IMG/VR virus record: IMGVR_UViG_3300030117_007501
Location: 1 to 64,000 of that record
Direction: 5' to 3' (one strand)
Length of the DNA stretch: 64,000 bases
Source: a virus
The notes under the pieces were generated by a model. It did no database searches. It saw only the letters and a list, made by a program, of their open reading frames with translations, and had not been told where the DNA came from. A program made the translations under genes and the position numbers. This document shows, one piece after another, positions 18,117-26,551 of this stretch; within the stretch, counting starts at the first letter, position 1; every line of letters starts with the position of its first letter.

Positions 18117-18685
18117 CTGAGGCGCAAAATACGACAAAGGAATTTCTAATCGAAAGCAAGACACATGGCACTCATAAGGTACTCATAGACGCAGAGGATT
18201 GGGAAAGAGTACGCCAATACAAGTGGAACGTCAACAGAAACGTGAGAAACAAGCATAAAAAAGCCTACTACGTTGTGTCAAATTGCAACAAAGCAGTGTC
18301 GGATATGAAAAGAGGAATAAAGCTACACAGATTTATAACTGGGTGTCCAGATAGCCTGGTAATTGATCACGTAAATGGAGACACCCTAGACAACAGAAAA
18401 GCTAATTTGCGTATCGTCTCAAGGAGAGAAAATAAACAGAATCGAGACATCCTCAGTAGCAACACTAGTGGATTCGTAGGAGTTGTTAAAGTTAAGGGAG
18501 GAAGGTGGCGCGCTCAAATTGGAGTCGGCCGTTCGGAGAATAGGTATATTGGTACATACAATACGAAAGAAGAGGCAGCAGTTGCCCGCGACAAAGAAGT
18601 CGTCCGGACTAGGAAAATTGCAAACCCCGAAAGGCAATTGAATTTTCCGGAAAAACTAAACGAATATTTAAAAGGAGTTGAATAG
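18113..18685 (+). CDS. HNH endonuclease with AP2 domain
   Basis: Free-standing homing-type endonuclease, 190 residues. HNH motif LVIDHVNGDTLDNR with preceding LHR (about 73-100), then an AP2-like DNA-binding domain (SGFVGVV to RDKEV). ATGA overlap with the gene before and TAGTG with dUTPase; it splits an otherwise tight nucleotide block without interrupting a gene I can see, so it looks like an inserted selfish gene. Confidence 0.92.
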   Translation: MTEAQNTTKEFLIESKTHGTHKVLIDAEDWERVRQYKWNVNRNVRNKHKKAYYVVSNCNKAVSDMKRGIKLHRFITGCPDSLVIDHVNGDTLDNRKANLRIVSRRENKQNRDILSSNTSGFVGVVKVKGGRWRAQIGVGRSENRYIGTYNTKEEAAVARDKEVVRTRKIANPERQLNFPEKLNEYLKGVE

Positions 18686-19134
18686 TGAAACTTAAAGTTT
18701 ACAAAGTTAGAGAGAATGCAAAGCTCCCAGCGAGAGCACACACGACAGATGCAGGAGCAGACGTCTTTTATTGCCCAGAAGTAGAGGAGCCGCTCACAAT
18801 CGAACAGAATGAGAGCAGGCTTATTTCGACTGGATTAAAGGTTGGGGTACCAGAGGGATACATGCTGGAGATTAAGAACAAGTCAGGGGTGGCGTTTAAG
18901 CGATCGCTGGTAGTGGGAGCATGTGTTGTCGACAGTGGATACAATGGGGAAGTGTTTGTGAACCTTCATAACATTGGGGGAACACCACAAACCATTCTAC
19001 CAGGCGAGAAGGTAGCACAAGCAGTGCTAGTGGCAGTTGCAACTCCAGAGTTCGAAGAGATTCAGAATGATGATGTTTACGGCGCAACGACAACAAGAGG
19101 CTCGGGCGCTCTTGGTTCGACGGGTGATTTCTGA
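18685..19134 (+). CDS. dut: dUTP diphosphatase
   Basis: Hydrolyses dUTP to dUMP, keeping uracil out of DNA and feeding ThyX. All five trimeric dUTPase motifs are present: HTTDAGADV, NKSGVAF, VVDSGYNGE, a GEKVAQ segment, and RGSGALGSTG at the C-terminus. 149 residues, normal length. GTG start with AAAGGAG upstream. Motif II has NKSG rather than RSG, a mild change. Confidence 0.94.
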   Translation: MKLKVYKVRENAKLPARAHTTDAGADVFYCPEVEEPLTIEQNESRLISTGLKVGVPEGYMLEIKNKSGVAFKRSLVVGACVVDSGYNGEVFVNLHNIGGTPQTILPGEKVAQAVLVAVATPEFEEIQNDDVYGATTTRGSGALGSTGDF

Positions 19135-19409
19135 TGGGCTCGTTTGAAAGGAAACTGAAACGCAAGCAGAAGCGCAAAGAGCAAAAGGCGTTTGAAGACG
19201 GCATTGACATGATGGTAGACAAGATCCCAGAAGAGTGCAACGCTTGTCAGGCTGCTTTCGATAGAACAAACGTTGATCAACTAACAACCTGGCGGGTTGT
19301 AGTTCGAAAGAAGCAGAAAAAGGTTAACCTCTATTGTCCCCCGTGTTGGGATGGAGCAATTGAGACAATTAAAGAAATAGAAAAGGATTTGGAGAACAAA
19401 GATGTTTAG
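19134..19409 (+). CDS. Small zinc-ribbon-like protein
   Basis: 91 residues: a very basic N-terminal third, then CNAC and CPPC pairs about 35 residues apart, a likely four-cysteine zinc site. Could bind nucleic acid or protein; unknown. Start overlaps dut (TGATG), end overlaps guaB. Confidence 0.72.
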   Translation: MGSFERKLKRKQKRKEQKAFEDGIDMMVDKIPEECNACQAAFDRTNVDQLTTWRVVVRKKQKKVNLYCPPCWDGAIETIKEIEKDLENKDV

Positions 19410-20466
19410 TGATACTTTGTCGTTTGACGATGTGCTTTTGGTGCCTCAAAAGAGCGATATTGAGAGTAGGAAAGAGATAGATACAAGCTCAGTGTTGAAC
19501 GGTACAAGCTTTAGCTTGCCGATTATCTCAAGTCCGATGGATACCGTGACTGAGCTGGACATGATGTCAGCTCTTGCGACTGCGGGAGGTTTTGGCATCT
19601 TGCATAGATACAATTATATTGCCGAGCAGGTAAAAACAGTAAAGGCAGCAAAGCAGTTTGGGGCTACGAGTGTCGCTGCAGCAGTTGGCGTCACCGCTGA
19701 TTTCGAAGTGAGGGCGAAAGAGCTTGTTGACGCAGGAGCAAACATTATATGTATCGACGTCGCTCATGGGCACCACACCAACGTAGAGAGAGCGTTAAAA
19801 ACCCTTAAGGATGCTTTCGGTGACACGGTTACTATTATCGCAGGCAATATTGCAACAGACGATGGATATGCTGACTTATGCAGATGGGGAGCAGATGCAG
19901 TCAGGGTTGGCATCGGAGGAGGGAGTATCTGCTCAACGAGAATTCAGACAGGGCACGGATTAAGTACGTTTCAGTCAATTATGGCGTGCAGCATGGCTAG
20001 GACAGCTGCGGCTTCTCCGTTTCATTCTTCAGAGAAGTATGATTTCGATCCAAAGCCCATCATCGCTGATGGGGGGATTCGATCATCTGGAGACATCGTG
20101 AAAGCTATAGCTGCAGGTGCAGACTTTGTTATACTGGGTTCGATGTTGGCAGGAACATCAGAAGCGCCGGGCACTGTGTTTACCAATGGTTCCGGAAAGT
20201 CGTATAAGGCATACAGAGGAATGGCGTCTAGAGAGGCACAGGAGGACTGGAGAGGGACTGCTAGCTCTCTTGAGGGTGTAGCTACCACCATACCCTATAA
20301 AGGCAGCGTGAAGCCAATACTGGAAGATATCCACCAGAATATCCGAAGCGGCTTTTCGTATAGCGGTGCAAGAAATATCAAAGAGTTGAGAGATAACGCA
20401 AGGTTTGTGCTACAAACCGTAAGTTCTCAAACAGAAAGCGGAACACACATTCTCAATGTCAGGTAA
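19402..20466 (+). CDS. guaB: IMP dehydrogenase (lacking CBS domains)
   Basis: TIM-barrel purine enzyme, 354 residues; IMP to XMP, the first step to GMP. The catalytic loop reads [13 protein letters not shown] with the nucleophile cysteine, preceded by SSPMDTV and followed by DGGIRSSGD and [15 protein letters not shown] normally has a pair of CBS regulatory domains near residue 100; these are absent, as in GMP reductase. The loop spelling favours IMPDH, the missing CBS pair and the flap spelling could fit GMP reductase. Confidence 0.85.
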   Translation: MFSDTLSFDDVLLVPQKSDIESRKEIDTSSVLNGTSFSLPIISSPMDTVTELDMMSALATAGGFGILHRYNYIAEQVKTVKAAKQFGATSVAAAVGVTADFEVRAKELVDAGANIICIDVAHGHHTNVERALKTLKDAFGDTVTIIAGNIATDDGYADLCRWGADAVRVGIGGGSICSTRIQTGHGLSTFQSIMACSMARTAAASPFHSSEKYDFDPKPIIADGGIRSSGDIVKAIAAGADFVILGSMLAGTSEAPGTVFTNGSGKSYKAYRGMASREAQEDWRGTASSLEGVATTIPYKGSVKPILEDIHQNIRSGFSYSGARNIKELRDNARFVLQTVSSQTESGTHILNVR

Positions 20467-20797
20467 GAAGATATACAGTTATGGGATGGAGGGGAAAGCG
20501 ATAGTCTTCGTCGATGATGACAAGCGCCATGCTGATTTGAGAATAAGGCTCCGACATGATGGGCTAACTCAAACAGAATTCTTTCAGAGCATGATAACTG
20601 GATATTTGAACAACGACGAGAGAATAATAGAATATATAACATCAGTTAAGTATGAACTGGCAAAGCAAGGTAAGAGAAGAATTATGAAGTCAAAGAAAAT
20701 GTTAGATAAGGGCAAAGAGCTGTTGAAAGACTACTCGTTCTCAGATGAGGAGAGGGATGAGCTATTCGATATGATAGCGGAGGAGTTGATTGAATGA
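20456..20797 (+). CDS. Conserved phage-type small protein
   Basis: 113 residues. The stretch VFVDDDKRHADLRIRLRHD then TQTEFFQSMITGYL is familiar from T4-like marine phages, function unknown; the middle could be a ribbon-helix-helix fold. Overlaps guaB and the sigma-like gene. Confidence 0.72.
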   Translation: MSGKKIYSYGMEGKAIVFVDDDKRHADLRIRLRHDGLTQTEFFQSMITGYLNNDERIIEYITSVKYELAKQGKRRIMKSKKMLDKGKELLKDYSFSDEERDELFDMIAEELIE

Positions 20798-21042
20798 AAC
20801 AGTGTTCTCGCGAGTGTATGGAGAGAAATTATGGATGTGAACAGACAGAGTGCAGAATGTGGATGGACTTCGAAGAGGACTTTAATTGCTCATTGATAGC
20901 TGTATATAAGCACGGAGAGATGACATTGGAACAGGTAGGGGAAAGGCTCGGAGTTAGCTTCGTGCGTATCCGACAAATAGAACAACAAGCACTTCAGAAA
21001 GTTAGAAAGAGGGCAGGCGAATTGTCTATTAAAAAAACCTGA
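20794..21042 (+). CDS. Sigma region-4-like transcription factor
   Basis: 82 residues. The C-terminal half MTLEQVGERLGVSFVRIRQI, then EQQALQKV, is a close match to sigma-70 region 4.2, the helix-turn-helix that reads -35 boxes. The N-terminus has cysteines at 4, 8, 15 and 20 (zinc-binding guess). No region 2, so it cannot open promoters alone; it may redirect host polymerase, perhaps to the late-type boxes. ATGA overlap; last gene before the acidic core-like protein. Confidence 0.8.
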   Translation: MKQCSRECMERNYGCEQTECRMWMDFEEDFNCSLIAVYKHGEMTLEQVGERLGVSFVRIRQIEQQALQKVRKRAGELSIKKT

Positions 21043-21059
21043 CTTTTGTTGATATGAAA

Positions 21060-21072
21060 ACTATTTACTGTA
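21060..21072 (+). promoter_or_regulatory. Late-type box ACTATTTACTGTA
   Basis: One of seven clear copies of ACTANTTA plus T/A-rich bases upstream of late-looking genes; 58 bases before the acidic gene's ATG. Weak sigma-70-like elements (CTGACT) lie just upstream. Confidence 0.5.
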
Positions 21073-21086
21073 AGAAAATTTGTTTC

Positions 21087-21102
21087 TTTAATTGCAATTA
21101 AA
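21087..21102 (+). repeat. 16-base perfect palindrome
   Basis: TTTAATTGCAATTAAA, perfect dyad in the leader of the acidic core-like gene, between the late-type box and the ribosome site. Operator or RNA hairpin; not separable here. Confidence 0.5.
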
Positions 21103-21129
21103 AAGAACTAAACAAAGGAGAAAGTCATT

Positions 21130-21717
21130 ATGAGCAAGAAACTACTCTCGGAGGCAACTATTCGTAGATTTATGAAGTTGGCTTCCATCGATACCCTCGG
21201 AGGTAACAAGTTTTTGAAGGAGTCGGATACCGACACTGAGGAGACAGTAACCGAGGAAGAGGAAATTAATGAGATGGGCGCACCAGCATATGCGCGCGAC
21301 GAGGAGGAGCTTGAGCCAGCTGCCGAAGACGAGCTTGGCGATGAGCCTGCTCTTGATGACGAGCCTGCTCTTGATGACGAGCCTGCTCTTGATGCACCCG
21401 CAGAAGAGGGCGAAATGGTGTTGAGTGATGACGAGGCAGAGATTCTTGTTGCTCTCGGCGACAGGCTCCGCGCTGCAGGCGCAGGAGAGGGAGAAGACGA
21501 GATGGGAGCGGAAGAGGAGCCCCTCGAAGCAGATATGGAGATGGGCGAGCTTCCACCAGAAGGTGAGATTCCAGCAGAAGAGCCTGCTGAAGACGACGAG
21601 CTTCTTGAGGACGTCGATGTCGTCACCAACAAGGACTTCGACAACATGGTTAATGAGATTTTGAAGCGCGTGACTAAGAGAATACTACGAGAGAGTATGA
21701 ACACTTCTAAAAAGTAG
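21130..21717 (+). CDS. Acidic prohead-core-like protein
   Basis: 195 residues, extremely acidic in the middle (runs of Glu, Asp, Ala, Pro), with basic amphipathic ends: MSKKLLSEATIRRFMKLASI at the start and a KRVTKRILRE helix at the end. This resembles small acidic prohead core proteins such as T4 gp67, removed or cut during maturation. Many L/I-x-E sites lie inside. AAGGAGAAAGTC precedes ATG. It has its own late-type box and terminator, so is a single-gene unit, probably strongly expressed. Core role is inference. Confidence 0.72.
   Translation: MSKKLLSEATIRRFMKLASIDTLGGNKFLKESDTDTEETVTEEEEINEMGAPAYARDEEELEPAAEDELGDEPALDDEPALDDEPALDAPAEEGEMVLSDDEAEILVALGDRLRAAGAGEGEDEMGAEEEPLEADMEMGELPPEGEIPAEEPAEDDELLEDVDVVTNKDFDNMVNEILKRVTKRILRESMNTSKK
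21340..21393 (+). repeat. Three 18-base tandem repeats in the acidic gene
   Basis: GA(T/C)GAGCCTGCTCTTGAT three times in phase, coding D-E-P-A-L-D repeated; recent slippage expansion. Confidence 0.85.
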
Positions 21718-21741
21718 TACTTGTGACGGCTTCTTGTAAAT

Positions 21742-21779
21742 CCCCCTTTTTCTTTAAAACAGAGAAGGGGGTTTTTTTT
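21742..21779 (+). terminator. Rho-independent terminator
   Basis: CCCCCTT stem arm, short loop, GAGAAGGGGG arm with small bulge, then eight T. Ends the acidic gene transcript; a promoter begins one base later. Confidence 0.88.
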
Positions 21780-21780
21780 G

Positions 21781-21808
21781 TTGACAATTTGATGAAAGTT
21801 GGTATAAT
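21781..21808 (+). promoter_or_regulatory. Sigma-70-like promoter, consensus
   Basis: TTGACA, 16-base spacer, TATAAT. Starts immediately after the terminator T-run and drives the clpP operon. Confidence 0.85.
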
Positions 21809-21814
21809 TTAGTT

Positions 21815-22219
21815 ATGGATTTTTGGATTGCAGCTGGACTTTTTTTTGCAGGCGTAGCCTCGCACAAGTTTATATCATATTGTTTAAACCTGGGCTATGG
21901 CTCTGTAGCATATAGAAAGCTCGAAGATGCTATGCTAGATATGCTTATGGCACTAGACGTAGACATGAGAATAGCGCTGGAAAAGAAATACAAACACCTA
22001 GAAGAGTCAGGAATATCCCCAGAAGAAATAAAAAAGCGTAAATTACTCGATTCAGAGATAATTGTTAAGTGGAGAGATGCCGTCATTGCAAACGTCGTTG
22101 TCTCTCTGCCAGAATCATTCTATAGGTATGTCAATTATACGACATGGGATGAGGCAGTGCAATACGCAAGAAAGAGAAATAGAAAAAGCAAAGGGAGGAC
22201 AGAAGATGGCAGAAATTGA
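21815..22219 (+). CDS. Membrane-anchored conserved phage protein
   Basis: 134 residues with an N-terminal membrane segment (about 1-20) and a soluble cytoplasmic helical domain (KLEDAMLDMLMAL, EESGISPEEIKKRK). Resembles a widespread T4-like marine phage family of unknown role. The ATG lies 7 bases after the -10, so the message is nearly leaderless. Confidence 0.72.
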   Translation: MDFWIAAGLFFAGVASHKFISYCLNLGYGSVAYRKLEDAMLDMLMALDVDMRIALEKKYKHLEESGISPEEIKKRKLLDSEIIVKWRDAVIANVVVSLPESFYRYVNYTTWDEAVQYARKRNRKSKGRTEDGRN

Positions 22220-22502
22220 AGCAGTTATGTGGAAGGTTAGCAAAGAAAGCGATACTTATGTTTTTCAACTAACCTCTGGTAGTCAGAGACTTCTCAAGAA
22301 AGCAATTAAGGAAGTTGGGGGTAGAGAGTCTGGAAACGGATATGACGCTTTGCGAAACAAAAAGATAGTTTTATTGCAAAGGGACTTTGAAGACAAAGAA
22401 TCTCTAAAGGAGTTTGCAAATGGGCTATCCTTTAATTTATCAGAAATATCTAAAACCGGCAAAGAAAGGATCATCAATGCCAAAAGAAAAAAGAAAAACT
22501 AA
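22206..22502 (+). CDS. Unknown small protein before clpP
   Basis: 98 residues, basic C-terminus, no motif recognised. ATG chosen because AAAGGGAGGA is 8 bases upstream; the frame is open farther back inside the preceding gene. Overlaps genes on both sides. Confidence 0.65.
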   Translation: MAEIEAVMWKVSKESDTYVFQLTSGSQRLLKKAIKEVGGRESGNGYDALRNKKIVLLQRDFEDKESLKEFANGLSFNLSEISKTGKERIINAKRKKKN

Positions 22503-23178
22503 GAAGAAAGAGAAAAAGGAAGTAGAGTTGAAGGAGCAGGAGGTTGTAGTTGAGGATCCGGAAGAGGAGTTTCTGGATTCAGAAGAGAGATTCATCATAA
22601 TCAACAATATTGAACAGCCAACAAGCGATGGTTCGAGCTTAATTAGGAGCATTTCCTTGTACGGCGACTTGACAGAGGACAACGCCTCTGACATTGTACA
22701 ATCTTTTATGTTTTTGAGGGAGTTGTCGCACAGGCTCCAACTTAGTGGTGATGAAGAGGAGTGCAAGCCTATTGAGTTCCTTATTTCATCACACGGCGGC
22801 GTCGCCGCTGAAATGTTCGCCATCTATGATACCATGAGGATGGTACGTCAGTCTTGTGAGGTGAGTACCATTGGGATGGGGAAGGTTATGTCCGCTGGTG
22901 TTGTCCTGTTGGCAGCAGGAACAAAGGGAAAGAGAAAGATTGGAGCCAACTGCAGAGTTATGATACACAGTGTTAATGGCGGATATCACGGAAACCTAAC
23001 AAACATGGAAAATGAAATCGAAGAAGTTAGATGGATTCAGGAAAGGTACGTAGAGTGTCTTGCCGCTGAGTCGAACATGACAGAGAGAGAAATTAAGAAA
23101 TACCTCAAAAAGCACGTGGACGTTTATCTATCGGCAGAAGAGGCTGTCGAGCTGGGAATTGCGGACATTATTGTTTAA
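22477..23178 (+). CDS. clpP: ClpP-family serine protease
   Basis: Barrel-forming protease, 233 residues. Catalytic triad visible: S139 (VMSAG), H164 (MIHSV), D215 (HVDVYLSAEEA); ISSHGG at 104-108 is the oxyanion-side GG turn. A lysine/glutamate-rich N-terminal tail of about 35 residues is longer than in bacterial ClpP. No Clp ATPase is in the window, so it may use a host unfoldase or act as a prohead-type protease (some phages use ClpP-fold maturation proteases). If the latter, it would be the enzyme cutting the capsid-targeting leaders; unproven. Confidence 0.9.
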   Translation: MPKEKRKTKKKEKKEVELKEQEVVVEDPEEEFLDSEERFIIINNIEQPTSDGSSLIRSISLYGDLTEDNASDIVQSFMFLRELSHRLQLSGDEEECKPIEFLISSHGGVAAEMFAIYDTMRMVRQSCEVSTIGMGKVMSAGVVLLAAGTKGKRKIGANCRVMIHSVNGGYHGNLTNMENEIEEVRWIQERYVECLAAESNMTEREIKKYLKKHVDVYLSAEEAVELGIADIIV

Positions 23179-23208
23179 AAGAGACTAATTATATACTGAG
23201 GTACGTGC

Positions 23209-24210
23209 ATGTCCAGAGTAGATGAAATAATCAACAAAGCAAAGAAAAAACCGTTTGACGTAGGAAGCTTAATAGATTTGGTGGAGAGCGTCTTGGCTAC
23301 TCCAATTTCGTTGTCTGAGGACGCTGGTGAGGCGTCCTCGACTGACGAGGTTTGCTTGTTAATACCTGATTTCCGTATTGATCCAAGTTGGATGTCTGTC
23401 GACGAGGGAAATTATGATACCGAAAGAGCCAAACTAGCCAAAGCAATAGAGGCAGTAAGGCTACCTAGAGAAATAACAAACCTTGAAGGATTTATTACGG
23501 GAATCAATGGGATACTCTCAGAAAGAAACGTGGATGTGTCAGATCATGCCGCCGCAATTTCTAGAATTCAATTGCTGAGAATATTTTACAACCTTGCAAC
23601 TGCGCCCGACGAGACGATATCAGGCTTCCTGTTTGAATCTCTCATGGCGATGGTGTTTGGGGGCGTGAGGATTCCGACTGATGATAGAGAGAACGGAGTT
23701 GTTGACGTGGCTTTTCCGGGCGTCCCGGTTTCATTAAAGTTTATAAGAAGCAAGAGAACGAACATAAAGGGCTCCCTCGACAAGCTTCAGTTAGCTCTTC
23801 GGACATATCCTGCCGGTATAAAGTATATCATAGCAGACAAGCAGGGCGACGCAATTGAGTTTTATGAGTTCGACATCGACAACGATCAGGACTCCCCCAA
23901 TTATTGGGGCTTGTTGCCGACTTATAAGACGCAGTTTAGTGTTAGTCTTAAGAAGTTGAGAACAGAAAGGGAAGTTAGAAAGCTTACAACCCTGCGGTTC
24001 TCGGGCATAGAGAGGAAAACTCAAAAAATACTGGACGCACTGAACGCAAAATTTGAAAACCTACTTTCAACATTAAATGACTTGAACTTACAGGTAACTG
24101 ATTTGTTGTATGTCACAACGGAACCAAAAAAGACAAAGAGGCTCGCTGGCAAGACAGCAAGAAAGGCTCAGAAAACTAAGAAGTCTGCAGAAAAAGTTCA
24201 AAATAAATAA
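23209..24210 (+). CDS. Possible PD-(D/E)XK-fold phage protein
   Basis: 333 residues. SGFLFESLMAMVFGG, then VVDVAF and PVSLKFI, fits a nuclease-fold core with an early Glu, an Asp and S-x-K. Such proteins occur in T4-like marine phages, often annotated as structural. A lysine-rich tail (RLAGKTARKAQKTKKSAEK) may bind DNA. AGGTACGTGC precedes the ATG, a weak ribosome site. Function open. Confidence 0.6.
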   Translation: MSRVDEIINKAKKKPFDVGSLIDLVESVLATPISLSEDAGEASSTDEVCLLIPDFRIDPSWMSVDEGNYDTERAKLAKAIEAVRLPREITNLEGFITGINGILSERNVDVSDHAAAISRIQLLRIFYNLATAPDETISGFLFESLMAMVFGGVRIPTDDRENGVVDVAFPGVPVSLKFIRSKRTNIKGSLDKLQLALRTYPAGIKYIIADKQGDAIEFYEFDIDNDQDSPNYWGLLPTYKTQFSVSLKKLRTEREVRKLTTLRFSGIERKTQKILDALNAKFENLLSTLNDLNLQVTDLLYVTTEPKKTKRLAGKTARKAQKTKKSAEKVQNK

Positions 24211-24219
24211 CGAATCCCC

Positions 24220-24248
24220 TTTACAACACACCAAAATGTGTTTATAAT
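24220..24248 (+). promoter_or_regulatory. groEL promoter
   Basis: TTTACA, 17-base spacer, TATAAT. The spacer holds an inverted repeat. Confidence 0.8.
24225..24242 (+). promoter_or_regulatory. Inverted repeat in the groEL promoter spacer
   Basis: AACACA, six bases, TGTGTT, perfectly filling the gap between -35 and -10, an ideal place for a repressor. It is not the CIRCE sequence. Confidence 0.5.
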
Positions 24249-24284
24249 ATAATATATCGTTTTAACAATCAACGAGAGGAAAAC

Positions 24285-25862
24285 ATGTCTAAAAAATTTG
24301 CATCCGGAGCTAATCTCCGACAGAAGATACTTGATGGAGTTAATGTCCTGGCGGACAACGTAGCTTCAACACTAGGACCACGTGGCAGGAATGTGATAAT
24401 TCACGAAAAAGGAAAACGCCCCGTGATCACGAAGGATGGAGTCACTGTGGCTAAGTTTATTGAATTCGAAGACGAGTTCATGAACGCTGGCGCCCAAGTG
24501 GTTAAGCAGGCTGCAGCCAAGACTAATGTCGACGCTGGCGACGGCACAACCACATCTACAGTTCTTGCGCGTGCAATATTCAATGCAGCTTCTGATCATA
24601 TTGTGGACGGCTCTTCAGCACCCATTGAGATTAAGAGAGGGATTGATAAAGCTGTGAACGCAGTTAACGAGCTGCTGTTGGAATCAGCCCGCCCAATTCA
24701 AAGCGCGGATGATGTTGCCCATATCGCAACCATCTCCGCTAATGGCGATGAAGATATCGGGAACTTAGTAGCTCTCGCTGTTGATAAGGTGGGCAAGGAC
24801 GGTTCTATCACCATTGAAGAAGCGCGATCGGTGGATACAAGTTTGGACTTAATGGAAGGCTTCAGGTTTGATTCGGGGTACGCAGCTACAGCATTTATTA
24901 CTGATGATAGGAGGGGCGTGGTTCGCTACGAGGATCCCATCTTTCTCATTACTGATGAAAAGATTGAAACTGTAGATCAGATATTGCCAGCCCTTGAGGT
25001 AGCGGCTCGCGAGTCTCGCCCCTTTGTCATTGTTGCTGACGACATCGAAGGACAGGCATTGGCGGCACTCATCATGAACTCCATGAGGGGCACCATGAAA
25101 GTTGCGGCAGTTAAGGCTCCAAGGTATGGTGAAGAGCGTCGAGGCATTATGAGCGACTTAGCAATTTCGGTTGGTGCAAAGTACTTCCGACGCTCCGCCG
25201 GAGACAAACTTAAAGAAGCAAACCTCACAGACTTCGGCTCAGCGAAGACAGTAGAGATTGAAAAGGGCACAACCACTGTAGTCGGAGGTAACGGAAATCT
25301 TGAAGAGGTGGAAAACAGGATTGATGCACTGAAGGCGGAAATTGAACAAACAGACTCCCTGCACCAAGCGGAGCGAGTACAGGACAGGGTTACCCGCCTA
25401 GCCTCCGGCGTCGCTGTTATTAGGGTTGGGGCTGCAACGGAGATTGAGATGATAGAGAAGAAGCATAGAATCGAAGACGCACTAGAGGCTGTCCGGTCGG
25501 CTCAACTTGAGGGGGTTATTTCTGGTGGTGGCACGGCGCTATTAATGTCGTCAACAAAGCTTGTGGTAGACACTGAAAACGAACACCAGGAATCTGGTGT
25601 GGATATCGTCCGACGTGCACTACAGGAACCTATTCGTCAAATGGCGAGTAATTGTGGCATGGATGTAGAAGACACACTGCAAACTATCACCGAAGCTTCG
25701 AACGGGATGGGAATTAATTTTGCAACCGGAGAGCTTGTCAACATGTTTGATGTAGGTATCATCGATCCAGTAAAAGTGACAAGGAGTGCCTTGCGAAATG
25801 CTGCCTCTGTAGCCGGAACTCTTTTGACAACTAACCATGCTATTATAGAATTGGAAGACTAG
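24285..25862 (+). CDS. groEL: GroEL-like chaperonin
   Basis: Group I chaperonin, 525 residues. ATP-binding TLGPRGRN and DGTTTSTVLA, the hinge PRYGEERR, ISGGGTAL and the VGIIDPVKVTR segment are in place. The flexible GGM-rich C-terminal tail of bacterial GroEL is missing; it ends IIELED, which may enlarge the chamber for a big capsid protein (inference). Ribosome site GAGAGGAAAA. It is monocistronic-like with its own promoter; groES lies 17 kb away. Confidence 0.96.
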   Translation: MSKKFASGANLRQKILDGVNVLADNVASTLGPRGRNVIIHEKGKRPVITKDGVTVAKFIEFEDEFMNAGAQVVKQAAAKTNVDAGDGTTTSTVLARAIFNAASDHIVDGSSAPIEIKRGIDKAVNAVNELLLESARPIQSADDVAHIATISANGDEDIGNLVALAVDKVGKDGSITIEEARSVDTSLDLMEGFRFDSGYAATAFITDDRRGVVRYEDPIFLITDEKIETVDQILPALEVAARESRPFVIVADDIEGQALAALIMNSMRGTMKVAAVKAPRYGEERRGIMSDLAISVGAKYFRRSAGDKLKEANLTDFGSAKTVEIEKGTTTVVGGNGNLEEVENRIDALKAEIEQTDSLHQAERVQDRVTRLASGVAVIRVGAATEIEMIEKKHRIEDALEAVRSAQLEGVISGGGTALLMSSTKLVVDTENEHQESGVDIVRRALQEPIRQMASNCGMDVEDTLQTITEASNGMGINFATGELVNMFDVGIIDPVKVTRSALRNAASVAGTLLTTNHAIIELED

Positions 25863-25899
25863 TTAGTCTGTCTTGTCCTATATTCAGGAGGAATTTACC

Positions 25900-26181
25900 A
25901 TGTCTACAGACAGAGAGAGTTGCAGTAGAGAATTTGAAGCGCGTCTTGATTTGAAGTTAAGTCAGTTGGTGAATGATATAAGTGCCTCGCGAGAAAAGCA
26001 GCACGAGATGCACGAAGACATAGCAGAGATAAAGAACGCTGTGTACCACCCCGACGAAGGATTGTACGCCCGACTCAGAGAGCTTGAGGCGTGGAAGTCC
26101 ACATCTGCAAGGATGATGTGGATAATGTTCACAAGTTTCGCTGGCACTATCGGCGCAGTTGTATTATCTAAATTTGGATAA
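25900..26181 (+). CDS. XhlA-like small membrane protein
   Basis: 93 residues: a coiled-coil region then one C-terminal membrane helix (MMWIMFTSFAGTIGAVV). This layout matches XhlA-type holin accessory or hemolysin proteins of phages. ATG with CAGGAGGAATT upstream. Might be part of lysis; evidence is topology only. Confidence 0.6.
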   Translation: MSTDRESCSREFEARLDLKLSQLVNDISASREKQHEMHEDIAEIKNAVYHPDEGLYARLRELEAWKSTSARMMWIMFTSFAGTIGAVVLSKFG

Positions 26182-26186
26182 AACAC

Positions 26187-26215
26187 TTGACTTTTAAAAG
26201 ATTTGGTGATATACT
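26187..26215 (+). promoter_or_regulatory. Sigma-70-like promoter
   Basis: TTGACT, 17-base spacer, TATACT; drives a run of small overlapping genes to 28654. Confidence 0.75.
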
Positions 26216-26221
26216 TTTAAT

Positions 26222-26551
26222 ATGAAAACAGTTCAACAGAGTATTAGAATCTTAGAGAGCTTCCTCCACAACGAATATGGAGTGGAAGTATATTACGGTA
26301 AGGACGGCGATAACGCTTTCTTTGCAGACGCCGGAATAGTAGAAATCAACACTTCCTCTCCAGAAGAGGAGCAATACCACACATTGTTGCACGAAGCTTC
26401 TCATGCAGTTCTGTATCCAGATACAAGCGAGTCTGCAGCGTGGAGCATGGCAGAGAGCATGGCAGAGTCTTTAGATTTGACTCCTTTAAGTGGGGCTTTT
26501 TTCAAGTTGAGAGAGGATTGTTTACGAGAATATAGGGAAGCATCATCATGA
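26222..26551 (+). CDS. Small HExxH zincin-like protein
   Basis: 109 residues. LLHEASHAVL contains HEASH, and a downstream glutamate helix (SMAESMAESL) could give the third ligand, as in small M78/IrrE-like metallopeptidases. Target unknown. ATG is 6 bases after the -10, so leaderless translation is likely. Confidence 0.65.
   Translation: MKTVQQSIRILESFLHNEYGVEVYYGKDGDNAFFADAGIVEINTSSPEEEQYHTLLHEASHAVLYPDTSESAAWSMAESMAESLDLTPLSGAFFKLREDCLREYREASS

Noticed and set aside
18113-18685. HNH gene as an intron or intein splitting a host gene
   Set aside because: Flanking genes are complete and unrelated; it is free-standing.
21108-21704. Long minus-strand frame opposite the acidic gene
   Set aside because: Serine-rich translation is a by-product of GAG/GAC-rich coding on the plus strand.
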